64,000 nucleotides of DNA from Vibrio tapetis subsp. quintayensis (GCF_030409945.1 NZ_JAUFQV010000019.1:27481-91480), one strand, 5' to 3'; positions 10,401 through 18,694 are shown, numbered from the stretch's first letter. Notes: generated from the sequence alone by a model not told the origin. A program made the numbers and translations.

Positions 10401-11977
10401 AAATTTTCCAGTTTCTGATTTGTATCCAGAATTTCAGCTTCAACTTTTCGTAAATCAGTCACATCATTGTGGACCAATATGTAACTCGTAATTTCGTTGG
10501 CGTCTGAATACACTGGGCTAAGAAACAGATTGAAAAACAGCAACTCATCTTCTTGGCCTTTAAAACACACGCTGGTTTCTAACGAAGACAGACCATCTAA
10601 AGCTTGAACAATTTCTTCTACCTGGATTAGATTAAGATCGCCGTCGTATAAGTCCCTAACTTGCAACCCCTTTATCTCGTCTTCTGTCATTTTCGCCAGA
10701 GTTAACATCGCGGAATTGGCATACAGTACAGGCTTGTGTCTATCTATGGCATCTAACACCAAGATACACGCGTTCGCAGATTCAATGGCTTGGAACTGTA
10801 CATCTAGCTGGTTCTTTTGTGTCTGAATGCGTTCAAACAGTTCGCCTCGTTCGGTTAATTGCTCTTTATAGATCTTTAGCGAATCGATAATGTTGGAAAT
10901 TTCATCCGTTTCTTTATATTCAGGCAGTTCGACGTCCAAATCGTTTTTCGACAAGCTTGAAATCACGCCTTCAATCTTTTGTAACGGGCTACCGATACGG
11001 GCAATAAAGTAGAAACCGGCAAAACACAGCGTCAACACCAAGCCAAATGCCAATAACAAGGCGTACCGTTTTCCGGTGGTTATGCTTTCAAATACATGGT
11101 TAGTTGGAGTAAATAGGAGAACAACGCGAGGCGAATTTTCGTAGCTCTTTATGTGTGCCCAAGACACGAGGTAATCATCTTGGACGACAAATCCACTGGT
11201 GCTATCTGTTTCTCTAATGCTAGTTACTACATCAGCGATAGCACTATGGGCAAAACGACTCTTAAGGTCAAAACGCTCATCAGCCACCACATAAACATGC
11301 TTACCTTGTTCTGTCGTGTTAGACGCCGAATAGCTTTCTGATGGCAGGCCCGACAAATGATGGTAATGCCGGCTTATTATTTGTTGAATATTACTAACAT
11401 CAACGATAGTCGCTAAAACAGCGGATGCAATACCTTGTGTGTCTGTGATCGTTGAGCTAAAAACCAGAACCTTTTTATGCTTATCGAGCACCGAGAAATA
11501 AATATCTTTACCCTGTACTTGCGAGACACTCACACTCCTTTTATCAAGCGCATCCTTAAACCAAGGTCGCGTGCTCAATGTCATTGGGTCACCGAGAATT
11601 GGCTTAACGTCTTCGCCACTGAACGACTTAGTGTTTTCTGCTAACACACGGCCTTCTTGGCTAAAGAGAACCATATTCTGATAAATTCTATAGCTATCGA
11701 TATAAGTATTAAATTTATCCGTTAGCTGTGCTGAAAAGCGTTCTTGGTTCACCTGGTCAATGCCGTTAAGGTTAACGCTTAGTACGCGAGCGTCATTAGC
11801 ACGTTCTAAGATGAACTTCTCCACTTCGCTTGCTATTTCAGTGGCCGATTGTTGATAGTGGATAGATTCTATCTTTTCTGCATAGCGTGCCGCTTGCGAA
11901 ATCAGCACCGTTGCAAGAACAAGGAGTGCACATGATATTCCAGCCAGTAATATTCCATTTTTCTGCTTTAGTTTCAT
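7472..11977 (-). CDS. Hybrid sensor histidine kinase with Cache, PAS, receiver and HPt domains
   Basis: A 1501-residue membrane-bound multi-step phosphorelay kinase. An N-terminal helix (residues 8-28) and a second near 305-325 bracket a periplasmic double-Cache-like sensor of about 270 residues. HAMP follows, then three or four PAS/PAC units (about residues 390-800). The HisKA domain has His821 in HEIRTPMNG and the ATPase domain has the N, G1 (DNGIGMSEEQ) and G2 (GGTGLGLSI) boxes. A degenerate receiver without the acceptor Asp (VIILGSEFS) comes next, then an intact receiver with Asp1256 (LTDCHMPIMDG), and finally an HPt domain with His1439 (IAHAAKGAAKSAG). The next gene encodes a stand-alone response regulator that could take the phosphate from the HPt. 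The signal is unknown. Confidence 0.93.
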   Translation of the reverse strand: MKLKQKNGILLAGISCALLVLATVLISQAARYAEKIESIHYQQSATEIASEVEKFILERANDARVLSVNLNGIDQVNQERFSAQLTDKFNTYIDSYRIYQNMVLFSQEGRVLAENTKSFSGEDVKPILGDPMTLSTRPWFKDALDKRSVSVSQVQGKDIYFSVLDKHKKVLVFSSTITDTQGIASAVLATIVDVSNIQQIISRHYHHLSGLPSESYSASNTTEQGKHVYVVADERFDLKSRFAHSAIADVVTSIRETDSTSGFVVQDDYLVSWAHIKSYENSPRVVLLFTPTNHVFESITTGKRYALLLAFGLVLTLCFAGFYFIARIGSPLQKIEGVISSLSKNDLDVELPEYKETDEISNIIDSLKIYKEQLTERGELFERIQTQKNQLDVQFQAIESANACILVLDAIDRHKPVLYANSAMLTLAKMTEDEIKGLQVRDLYDGDLNLIQVEEIVQALDGLSSLETSVCFKGQEDELLFFNLFLSPVYSDANEITSYILVHNDVTDLRKVEAEILDTNQKLENLVEKTTTQLEGSESQMNLIFQSAIDGMLLVGSDEKIIDINHSAERMFGWKKIDIVGSLFESLISEQFNISNINYLKDGNQAKGGTISERLREAIGVTKSGSFIPLDILVTQMSLDGDTLYFVTFRDISDRKHTESELKYSKRSLQETIRRLNLTTEAGEIGIWNWNFITGGLEWDDRMYRMYQKDPDSSENTYETWRSCVLEEDVEQAEVTLMEAKNSLTRFFAEFRIRWPNGEIRWIKASADVIFDENSGVAIGMGGVNLDVTEEKNSQELLRRESAAANAANEAKSLFLANMSHEIRTPMNGVVGMIDLLNDTNLSFDQQSMTTTIKDSSLHLLSIINDILDFSKIEANQMSVEHLPVPLQVTVEKTADVLWLQASQNNTTIYIVYDPSIPNLIMSDGVRLGQVLFNVLGNAVKFSKGDEKSRGEIWLKAQLEQDNNENENESNSNRKIAVTIEDNGIGMSEEQLENLFSSFTQGDASTTRLYGGTGLGLSISHSLVEMMGGSISVESQQWVGTTFRVELPCDDASVVEVDYQDQCIDGANVVTVISEESLDKSVRQNLELQRCKVLSLNSVEKLKLLISSDDTFDVIILGSEFSHNEMANLTNQVNLGHTRIILLTNEPAVKIKGHTDGHVTLGVCPLKPSELVEAMLLVLGRKTQTIEASNNVYSSIEDNFDDNIRWKILVAEDQPTNRDVIERQLSKLGYQCLMAENGAKALELWKQQSFDLVLTDCHMPIMDGFELTRAIRELEQCSNEKQAIPIVALTANALLGAADACIEAGMDDYLSKPIELQKLKVALNHWLNDDTPSGDIEPNHQPPMLENTSELTSHSALTSGLESTSQWVFSQDHDDTKAEPMPAEVPIDCERLSEILGTDEEEVLYPLLEGYWDSIQDDLSSLMSSFENKEREEIQGIAHAAKGAAKSAGADPLGDTFKVIQDEALEAEWDELHNYLNQAIQRIKEIENWLTERGIISKGAA

Positions 11978-12208
11978 TCAGCCACGATCCATTTGACGTA
12001 TCATTCAGAACACACTCGCATTTAAGTCGCTTAGGGTTGCATTAATACAGCCCTTGTCCGGATGCGATTATTAAATTAAGTATTGACCCTAACTGAGCAA
12101 AAGCAATGCACATTATTGAATAATGCTGTGTTTTCCATTGATAAGCAGATGCGCTTAATTTTGAATTGATGTAGAATCGCCAGCCTTTTATTTGCTTGGG
12201 ATTAAATA

Positions 12209-13561
12209 ATGTTCATCGGTTTCGATTATGGTACAGCTAACTGTTCCGTTGCCACGATGGTTAATGGCCAGCCAAATTTACTCAACTTAGAGCACGACAG
12301 CCCTTTTATTTCATCAACACTCTGCGCTCCTACTCGTGAAGCCGTTTCGGAATACTTGTTCCGTCACTACAATATTTCACCTAGTAGCCCCGTTGGCGAA
12401 CAAGTACTGCGTCGTTCTATCGCGTTTAACCGCGAAGAAGACATTGAAGTACTAAAGGGCGATCTGCTATTTGGTCAAGCCGCACTCGATTTGTACTTAG
12501 AAGACCCTCGAGAAGTTTATTACGTAAAGTCCCCTAAATCATTCCTGGGCGCGAGTGGCTTACATGAAGTTCAAATCTCATTTTTTGAAGACTTGGTCTG
12601 CGCCATGATGGCTAACATCAAGCAAAAAAGTGAGTTTCAAACTCAAAAAATCATTACCGATACGGTGATTGGTCGCCCAGTCAACTTCCACGGTCGCGGT
12701 GGACAAGACGCCAACATTCAAGCTGAAAGCATTCTAAGAAAAGCGGCGCTACGTGCTGGGTTTAAGAACATTGAATTCCAGTTTGAACCCGTTGCCGCAG
12801 GGCTTGATTACGAAAACAGCTTAGAACACGATCAAACTGTGTTAGTCGTGGATATTGGTGGTGGTACAACGGATTGCTCGTTAATAGAAATGGGGCCAAC
12901 GTGGGCTAATCAGTCTGACAGAACCAACAGTTTATTAGCCCATAGTGGCCAAAGAGTTGGAGGTAATGACCTAGATATCTATTTGGCGTTCAAACAATTG
13001 ATGACGCCACTAGGAAAAGGCAGTAAAACCGATGCAGGTATCGATATACCTTTGAATCAGTTTTGGAACCCTATTGCCATTAATAATGTTGAAGCACAAC
13101 GTGACTTTTACGCCAGAGAAAATCTAAAAGCACTGAAGCAGTTTAGAAAAGATGCCCTAGAGCCAGAGAAGCTTGAGCGTCTGCTTAAGGTGTATCAGGA
13201 AACTCTAGGCTACAGCATTGTAAGGCAAGCAGAACAAGCCAAAATTGCTTTATCAAACTCTAACCATTATTTAGCCAACATTGATTTGTTATCTGAAACT
13301 TTGGAAATTGATGTAAGCGTGAACCAAATGGCCGAAGCCATAGAAGCGCCTAAAGAAAAAATGATTGAATTGATTAGCGAAGCGCTGACACAAGGTGCAA
13401 AAACACCAGACGTTATCTACCTAACGGGTGGTACCGCTCGTTCGCCAATACTTCGCCAAGCAATCGAAGAGAAGTTACCAAACGTGCCTATGGTAAGTGG
13501 TAACTACTTTGGATCTGTTACATCCGGTCTTACTCACTGGGCTGAACTGTGCTTTAAATAG
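12209..13561 (+). CDS. yegD: Hsp70-family chaperone-like protein YegD
   Basis: A 450-residue actin/Hsp70-fold protein. It has the phosphate-1 motif FIGFDYGTANCSVA at the N-terminus, the phosphate-2 motif VVDIGGGTTDCS near residue 213, and the adenosine motif YLTGGTARSPILRQAI near residue 410. It has the nucleotide-binding domain of DnaK but lacks the C-terminal peptide-binding domain, as in E. coli YegD, which is about the same length. The cellular role of YegD is poorly defined. The gene is monocistronic, with a hairpin terminator 62 bases after the stop. Confidence 0.92.
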   Translation: MFIGFDYGTANCSVATMVNGQPNLLNLEHDSPFISSTLCAPTREAVSEYLFRHYNISPSSPVGEQVLRRSIAFNREEDIEVLKGDLLFGQAALDLYLEDPREVYYVKSPKSFLGASGLHEVQISFFEDLVCAMMANIKQKSEFQTQKIITDTVIGRPVNFHGRGGQDANIQAESILRKAALRAGFKNIEFQFEPVAAGLDYENSLEHDQTVLVVDIGGGTTDCSLIEMGPTWANQSDRTNSLLAHSGQRVGGNDLDIYLAFKQLMTPLGKGSKTDAGIDIPLNQFWNPIAINNVEAQRDFYARENLKALKQFRKDALEPEKLERLLKVYQETLGYSIVRQAEQAKIALSNSNHYLANIDLLSETLEIDVSVNQMAEAIEAPKEKMIELISEALTQGAKTPDVIYLTGGTARSPILRQAIEEKLPNVPMVSGNYFGSVTSGLTHWAELCFK

Positions 13562-13623
13562 GTTTTTCTGGTGCCCTTTTTTAGTAAGAACAAGGTTAAC
13601 TAAAAGATATCCGTCTAAGTCGA

Positions 13624-13653
13624 GAACTCCAATTTTGGGGTTCTTTTTTTTTT
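13624..13653 (+). terminator. Rho-independent terminator after yegD
   Basis: Stem GAACTCC / GGGGTTC (one G-U pair) with an AATTTT loop, followed by ten consecutive T residues. Confidence 0.85.
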
Positions 13654-13767
13654 GATACAACACTGTTGATTTCAAGCCGCCACTTCGGTGCCTACATCCC
13701 ATCCGTTTCACATCCATCCCAACGACACGAATTCCTTATTGACCTTATTCAAGATTTGCACCATTAT

Positions 13768-13789
13768 AAACTGACTAATCAGTCGGTTT
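13768..13789. promoter_or_regulatory. Operator-like dyad upstream of the aldehyde dehydrogenase/TetR operon
   Basis: AAACTGACTAATCAGTCGGTTT is an imperfect inverted repeat with AGTC/GACT cores and AAAC/GTTT ends. It lies 18-39 bases upstream of the aldehyde dehydrogenase start, where it would overlap the promoter. The TetR regulator encoded second in the operon is the likely ligand-responsive binder. This is inferred from the dyad form and position. Confidence 0.6.
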
Positions 13790-13806
13790 ATTTGTAAGGA
13801 CAAATT

Positions 13807-15252
13807 ATGGCAAATCAAGAAACGATCAATCAGCAAGTTCTTCAGCATGAAGACTCACAAATTGAAGCGTTAAATGAACACTTCCATTCACTGAGTGCAC
13901 AGTTCAAACAAACACCTTACCTGCCGATTGAAAAACGAATTGAAACCATTATCGAGATCAAACAAGCACTGATCTCGGGCAAGGACACCTTGATTCAAGC
14001 GTTAAGTGATGACTATGGCTATCGTAGCCAGTTCGATAGTTTGCTCGCCGACATTATGGCCACCGTTCAACACGCGAACTACACACTCAAACACATTAAA
14101 AAATGGGTCAAGTCGGAACGACGCCATACAGGATTATTGCTATTCCCTTCAAAAGTAACCGTTCATCAGCAACCGCTCGGTGTTATCGGCGTCGTTACTC
14201 CTTGGAATTTCCCGATTAATTTAAGTATCAACCCTGCGATAACCGCGCTCGCGGCTGGCAATCGCGTGATGATTAAAATGAGCGAATTTACCCCTAATAC
14301 CAACCGAGTACTTAAACAGATGTTGAGTAACATCGATGAGCAGGTTGTTTTCATTGAGGGTGAAATGGACGTATCCAGCGCGTTCAGTAAATTGCCATTT
14401 GATCATCTGTTTTTTACCGGTTCAACTGAAGTCGGTAAGCATATTGCACGCGCAGCTGCGGATAACCTAACTCCGATCACGCTAGAGCTTGGTGGCAAGT
14501 CGCCGGTTATCATTGATGACCACATATCGATGAATAGTGCCATTGATAGCATTATTCTCGGCAAGACAGTCAACGCTGGCCAAATCTGCGTAGCGCCAGA
14601 CTACATATGTTTGCCTAAAGCCCGTCAACAGGAATTCATCGACACCTATATTAAGCGTTTCCAACACTTTTACGGTGGTAAAGCCCAATCCAGTCGTCAC
14701 GGCTGCATTATTAATGAACGTCAGTTGTCGCGCTTACAGAGCTACTTAACGGACGCTGAGCAACGTGGCGCTAATTTGCACCCCGTTAGCCAAGATTCAA
14801 CCGGAAATACGCCATCAGATTTGATGCCAACACTAATCAGCAATGTTAACGACGACATGTTGATCATGAAAAATGAGATTTTTGGTAGCCTGTTACCAAT
14901 CATGACATACGATCACATTGATGAGGCATTCCGGTACATCGACAATCGCGCCCGCCCACTCGCGCTATACGTCATGACGGAGGATAAAGCACTGATCGAA
15001 CGCGCAACCTATCAAGTACACAGCGGCGCGTTAAGCATCAATGACACGTTATTGCACGTAGCGGCAGAAGACGCGCCATTTGGCGGCATCGGTCATTCAG
15101 GGCTTGGGAGTTATCACGGCATTGAAGGCTTTAAAACGTTTTCTCATAGCAAAACGGTTTTTCACACCGCCGCTTGGTTACCACGCAGTGCGCTATTGCT
15201 TAAGAAGCGAGATTTAATGACCAAACTGCTACAAAAGGTGTTCTTAAGATAA
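13807..15252 (+). CDS. Aldehyde dehydrogenase family protein (coniferyl-aldehyde-dehydrogenase-like)
   Basis: A 481-residue NAD(P)-dependent aldehyde dehydrogenase, oxidising aldehydes to carboxylic acids in the cytosol. Visible catalytic elements are Asn134 in TPWNFP, the cofactor loop FTGSTEVGK, the general base Glu227 in LELGGKSP, and the nucleophile Cys261 in NAGQICVAPDY. The sequence FGGIGHSGLGSYHG near the C-terminus is typical of the class 3-like and coniferyl aldehyde dehydrogenases. The C-terminus carries a basic, hydrophobic extension (LPRSALLLKKRDLMTKLLQK) that may touch the membrane. The gene overlaps the following TetR gene by one base (TAATG). AAGGA lies upstream of the ATG. The exact aldehyde is unknown. 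Confidence 0.9.
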   Translation: MANQETINQQVLQHEDSQIEALNEHFHSLSAQFKQTPYLPIEKRIETIIEIKQALISGKDTLIQALSDDYGYRSQFDSLLADIMATVQHANYTLKHIKKWVKSERRHTGLLLFPSKVTVHQQPLGVIGVVTPWNFPINLSINPAITALAAGNRVMIKMSEFTPNTNRVLKQMLSNIDEQVVFIEGEMDVSSAFSKLPFDHLFFTGSTEVGKHIARAAADNLTPITLELGGKSPVIIDDHISMNSAIDSIILGKTVNAGQICVAPDYICLPKARQQEFIDTYIKRFQHFYGGKAQSSRHGCIINERQLSRLQSYLTDAEQRGANLHPVSQDSTGNTPSDLMPTLISNVNDDMLIMKNEIFGSLLPIMTYDHIDEAFRYIDNRARPLALYVMTEDKALIERATYQVHSGALSINDTLLHVAAEDAPFGGIGHSGLGSYHGIEGFKTFSHSKTVFHTAAWLPRSALLLKKRDLMTKLLQKVFLR

Positions 15253-15887
15253 TGGCTGATAAACCAAACAACGGGGATTCCTTACAGGAAAATACACCGA
15301 CAATAAAGCCGTCGAAAAAGTCGCTGATCCTTGACGCCGCACTGTGCTCTTTCGTTGAAAATGGCATCACAAATACATCAACGGCCAGTATCGCCAAACG
15401 CGCAGGCGTCGCGACAGGCACTTTGTTTCACCATTTCGCCAATAAGCAGTTACTGTGCGACGAACTGTATCGCGAGATTAAGACTCAACTCAGCACTGAC
15501 ATCAATCAGGACCTCAGCGGAGACTTATATTCAAAGGGCCAAACATTATGGTTAAAGGCATTGGAATGGTTTATCAACAACCCTAATGCGTTGCGTTTTT
15601 TACAACGTTACTACTTAAACCTAGAAGCCCAGACAAACCGAGATGCGAACAAAACTGATACTCTCGCGTTGTTTAAAGAGCTTCATCAATATATTTATGA
15701 CTTCTTTGAACAGTGCCAGAAAGAAGGGCTGATGATCGACATGCCGTTAGATTATTTAGCACTCATGGCACAAAACAGTATTTTCTCTAATGCTGAGTTT
15801 TTGCTACTGTTTCCAAGCTACAATACCAAAGCGTTTAAGCAGCAAGCCTGTCGCTCGGCACTGAGTAGCTTGATTATAACGCACTGA
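15252..15887 (+). CDS. TetR/AcrR family transcriptional regulator
   Basis: A 211-residue regulator. The helix-turn-helix lies at about residues 24-70 (ILDAALCSFVENGITNTSTA, then SIAKRAGVATGTLFHHFANK). The C-terminal helical domain should bind a small ligand. Its ATG overlaps the TAA of the aldehyde dehydrogenase gene, so translation is probably coupled and expression autoregulated. The inverted repeat at 13768-13789, upstream of the operon, is the best operator candidate. The likely logic is that an aldehyde or related fatty or aromatic compound relieves repression of its own detoxification enzyme. Confidence 0.9.
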   Translation: MADKPNNGDSLQENTPTIKPSKKSLILDAALCSFVENGITNTSTASIAKRAGVATGTLFHHFANKQLLCDELYREIKTQLSTDINQDLSGDLYSKGQTLWLKALEWFINNPNALRFLQRYYLNLEAQTNRDANKTDTLALFKELHQYIYDFFEQCQKEGLMIDMPLDYLALMAQNSIFSNAEFLLLFPSYNTKAFKQQACRSALSSLIITH

Positions 15888-15931
15888 TTTACATGGGTGA
15901 TTAATAACAGTGACGTGAGCTAAGGGCTATG

Positions 15932-16771
15932 CTAAGTGCATTGCCCTAAAAAATTGAACACGCCCTGTTGTTTTAACCAGTCTATTTGCGTTTCATTTCT
16001 TACAACGAATCGTCCACTAAAGTTAATGCCATTCGCATACGTGCCATTTACGTGATTCACGCTTCTTGGCACCATCAGCATCCAGCGCTGGGTTAACAGT
16101 AAGTTGTATGGCTTACACGTGCCGCCATCAGCGTCAGGGGTTAGATTTAAGGAAGACATCATCTCTAAATACTGAGCGTATAGTGTTGTGGCATTAAGCT
16201 TATTAAAGGTGAATAACCGATGCGAGAAAGGAAGACTCCCGCTTGCGATAATACGCTCAAATGGAATCTGTGTTCTGACTACTTGCATGTGGCGATGCGG
16301 CTGGCTGGCTCCTGCCATTACACCGCCATTAAAGAACCCCAGCACGTCATCTGCACCACCATTTCCGTCAGGTAACTCGTCTGGCAATTCACTGTATGCC
16401 ATGAGCCACGCTGAAAAGTCAGACAGATTAAGGAGTTGGTTTTGTGCTTCGTATTGACGCGTACAAATCAAAAGATGGGGCGTGATAACCGGATATTTGT
16501 TTAAAATACAAACGTGATCATCACCCGCATCGGCTACATACATGTCCGGTTCATAAGGCAAGAATGGATTTCTAATCGGCGTAGACATCTTGGTTGCCAA
16601 TGTGTGGTCATCAGCATGAACCACGGGCTTTTTACGGATATTGTCACTTAAGGTGTGACCAAAACACGTTACACCATCACTTTCAAAGTGAAAGCAACTT
16701 GATGCAATTGGCACTAACGCATTAGTTTCCAACGCTCGTTGGCTTACTTCCTGAGCCTGAGTCCAAAACAT
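15932..16771 (-). CDS. ATP adenylyltransferase / Ap4A phosphorylase-like protein
   Basis: A 279-residue protein of the HIT-related Apa1/Apa2 family, which splits diadenosine tetraphosphate with phosphate to ADP and ATP. The family signature GASQPHRHMQ is at residues 154-163, with the catalytic histidines at 159 and 161. Upstream blocks NPFLPYEPDMYV and HVCILNKYPVITPHLLI match the N-terminal part of these enzymes, and the C-terminal LLLTQRWMLMVPR is also typical. The length fits the family. It stands alone on the minus strand, 27 bases from a small GNAT gene on the same strand, and would help control the alarmone-like nucleotide Ap4A. Confidence 0.87.
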   Translation of the reverse strand: MFWTQAQEVSQRALETNALVPIASSCFHFESDGVTCFGHTLSDNIRKKPVVHADDHTLATKMSTPIRNPFLPYEPDMYVADAGDDHVCILNKYPVITPHLLICTRQYEAQNQLLNLSDFSAWLMAYSELPDELPDGNGGADDVLGFFNGGVMAGASQPHRHMQVVRTQIPFERIIASGSLPFSHRLFTFNKLNATTLYAQYLEMMSSLNLTPDADGGTCKPYNLLLTQRWMLMVPRSVNHVNGTYANGINFSGRFVVRNETQIDWLKQQGVFNFLGQCT

Positions 16772-16798
16772 CGCATTTCCTTTTGTACTAATAAAGCG

Positions 16799-17083
16799 CT
16801 AATCCTCGGAAACAAGGTGACGCCATTGGGGGTGCTTATCAAGGTAATGTTTAACATAACTGCATTCCGCGACTATTTTCCATTTTAGGAGCGCTATCTC
16901 GGGCAATAATGCCTCCATCATGACCGCTCCCTTCCCTTGCCCACGTAAACTCGATGGGACCGAGGAATGATCAATATAAATCACCTCCCCCACGGGCCTA
17001 TAAGTGACCTTAGCCCACTCATTATTAACCACTTCAATACGAAATTCATTGTTGCCTCGGTCATGCTGCACGGTTATATCCAT
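16799..17083 (-). CDS. Small GNAT-like N-acetyltransferase (YjdJ type)
   Basis: A 94-residue protein of the short GNAT group that includes YjdJ. It keeps only the acetyl-CoA binding core: YIDHSSVPSSLRGQGKGAVMMEALL, given here as the strand followed by the loop RGQGKG (about residues 48-53). The sequence CSYVKHYLDKHPQW near the C-terminus is the usual ending of this group. Function in the cell is unknown. It is divergent from the syp locus, and its start lies about 370 bases from sypA. Confidence 0.88.
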   Translation of the reverse strand: MDITVQHDRGNNEFRIEVVNNEWAKVTYRPVGEVIYIDHSSVPSSLRGQGKGAVMMEALLPEIALLKWKIVAECSYVKHYLDKHPQWRHLVSED

Positions 17084-17292
17084 ACGGGCTTCCTTCTATT
17101 ATTCCGCAGTTTTTGCAAACAGGCTGTGACTCTGAGTCTTAACTTTCAATCATTGTGAACCAATTACGCCCCATTGACTATCCATAATGCTCAGAACACC
17201 CCGGCTAAACTAGGAGGTGATACTTCCAACGCAGTTCGTGACCTAAATAAAGGAAATAGCGCAAATGCGTTAGTTGACACCATTCCTATTGA

Positions 17293-17330
17293 TTCTCAAA
17301 TTGATAAATTCCCGAATTTCAATTTGAGAA
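17293..17330. promoter_or_regulatory. Two SypG-type enhancer motifs forming a large inverted repeat
   Basis: TTCTCAAATTGATAA on the plus strand (17293-17307) and TTCTCAAATTGAAAT on the minus strand (17316-17330) both fit the consensus I recall for V. fischeri SypG, TTCTCANNNTGMDWN. The outer 12 bases are a perfect inverted repeat. The pair ends 48 bases before the -24 element, a usual distance for a sigma-54 activator site. Confidence 0.75.
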
Positions 17331-17378
17331 AACAAACAGACAATCGAATAACCCCTTGTATTAAAACAAAATAAAAGA

Positions 17379-17394
17379 TGGCACAGAACCTGCT
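17379..17394 (+). promoter_or_regulatory. Sigma-54 promoter of sypA
   Basis: TGGCACAGAACCTGCT has the -24 GG and -12 GC at the correct 10-base spacing. The predicted transcript starts near 17405, leaving about 50 bases of leader before the sypA ATG. Confidence 0.85.
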
Positions 17395-17454
17395 CTTATT
17401 ACTTCGACGCAACAATAATTAGCGACATACTTACATCCCATTAGGAGAGACATC

Positions 17455-17784
17455 ATGGAACTGACAAGAATTGAAACTAACCAAGACGTGTTAACTCTTT
17501 CACTAGAGGGCGACTTTGACGCAACCGGTGCTCGCGCTGCACAACCTTATATCGACAGCATCATTTCGATGGACGATCACGCAGAAATTGAAATTGATTT
17601 TAATCTCGTGAAGTTTCTCGATTCGTCTGGCGTCGGCGCAATGGTCTATCTATACAAACGCCTTGTGGAGCATAACCGCAACATGCGTATTGAAAACGCC
17701 AAAGGTCAGCCATTAGAAATCATCAAACTGCTACGAATCGGCCACGCAATACCTGTTAACTCAAAAAGTTTAGATTTCGCGTAA
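17455..17784 (+). CDS. sypA: SypA, STAS-domain regulator of biofilm formation
   Basis: A 109-residue single STAS-domain protein (anti-sigma-factor-antagonist fold). The phosphorylation-site loop reads FLDSSGVGAM with Ser57 as the conserved residue. In V. fischeri SypA promotes biofilm when unphosphorylated, and SypE phosphorylates or dephosphorylates the matching serine. Here the site is kept although no sypE is present in the cluster. The gene is first in the A-B-C-D transcription unit and follows a sigma-54 promoter with SypG-type enhancers. AGGAGAG precedes the ATG. The next gene, sypB, starts 58 bases after the stop. Confidence 0.92.
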   Translation: MELTRIETNQDVLTLSLEGDFDATGARAAQPYIDSIISMDDHAEIEIDFNLVKFLDSSGVGAMVYLYKRLVEHNRNMRIENAKGQPLEIIKLLRIGHAIPVNSKSLDFA

Positions 17785-17842
17785 ATGAACTAAGCTATTA
17801 CAAACAATAAAAATAATAAGATTTCTAACAAAGGACGTTGGC

Positions 17843-18694
17843 ATGAAATTATCATTTAGCGCTGCAACAGGTTTATTAAGCTTTGCCTTGTTATCTGGGT
17901 GCTCCAATTACCCAGAAAAAGGCACCGGAGGGCTTGCGGAAAACTACACAGGTTCTAACTACGCAAGTACGAGTTTTTCACCCGTCATGCCAGACGAGCC
18001 ACTAGGCCCTGAACATGGCTTACGTTTTGACTGGCAGATAGCCAAACTTCACTTGGACTCACTCATTCGTGAGGGAGCAAAATGGTGTTTTCCTGCCTCA
18101 GTTGTGCAGGCTCAAGAAAAGCAAAACCGCATAGCGAGAGAACTTGAGGGCGGCCTGTTATTAGACGCAGCTAACGATATCATCATCCTTAGAAGAACCT
18201 TAAACGATCTAGAATTACGATTAGACTACGTTACCAGCCAAACTCGCTGTGTTCCACCAAGAGATCAAGATGTTCTGTTGTCTCGACTTGATATCGTTAA
18301 CCAACTATTTGAACTACTCAACGTTGACAACCAATTTGCTTACGACTCTATCGAGATAAACCCAAAATACATGGGCCACCTAGCCGAAGCAGCCAACATA
18401 TTGAGAGAACATAAAGACTTCACCATTGTGGTAACTGGCCATGCCGATTCAAGCGGCTCTGATGAACATAATGACAAACTTGCGATGGGTCGCGCCAAAC
18501 AGGTCAAACGATATCTAAGTATATTCGGGTTAGCACCAGAGCGAATCAAAACCTCTTCGCTCGGTTCAAGCTTGCCTCTATTCGAAGGGGATACTCCAGC
18601 GGTGAAACTCACCAACAGGCGTGTAAGTGTCGAAGTGATTGCGCCCGCAAATACCGCAGAATCTGCAATGGGAGGCCAACATGATCGTTACTAA
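17843..18694 (+). CDS. sypB: SypB, OmpA-family outer-membrane lipoprotein
   Basis: A 283-residue lipoprotein. The signal peptide ends in the lipobox LSGC with Cys20. Residues 160-270 are an OmpA-like peptidoglycan-binding domain (VTGHADSSGSDEHN, then GRAKQVKRYL and RRVSVEV). The +2 residue is Ser, so the outer membrane is the likely place. In the syp system it is thought to support polysaccharide export or anchoring. The last 14 bases overlap the start of sypC, so translation is coupled. ATG at 17843 is preceded by AAAGGACG. Confidence 0.9.
   Translation: MKLSFSAATGLLSFALLSGCSNYPEKGTGGLAENYTGSNYASTSFSPVMPDEPLGPEHGLRFDWQIAKLHLDSLIREGAKWCFPASVVQAQEKQNRIARELEGGLLLDAANDIIILRRTLNDLELRLDYVTSQTRCVPPRDQDVLLSRLDIVNQLFELLNVDNQFAYDSIEINPKYMGHLAEAANILREHKDFTIVVTGHADSSGSDEHNDKLAMGRAKQVKRYLSIFGLAPERIKTSSLGSSLPLFEGDTPAVKLTNRRVSVEVIAPANTAESAMGGQHDRY

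Larger units (their letters stand above)
17084..17454. promoter_or_regulatory. Control region of the syp locus (371 bases)
   Basis: Divergent spacer between the YjdJ-like gene and sypA. It holds a pair of SypG-type enhancer motifs in inverted orientation (17293-17330), a sigma-54 promoter (17379-17394) and the sypA ribosome binding site AGGAGAG. A 66-codon reading frame that crosses these sites is not a credible gene. Confidence 0.75.

Noticed and set aside
17174..17374. 66-codon reading frame upstream of sypA
   Set aside because: It spans both SypG-type sites and has no ribosome binding site or recognisable sequence; non-coding control DNA explains it better.
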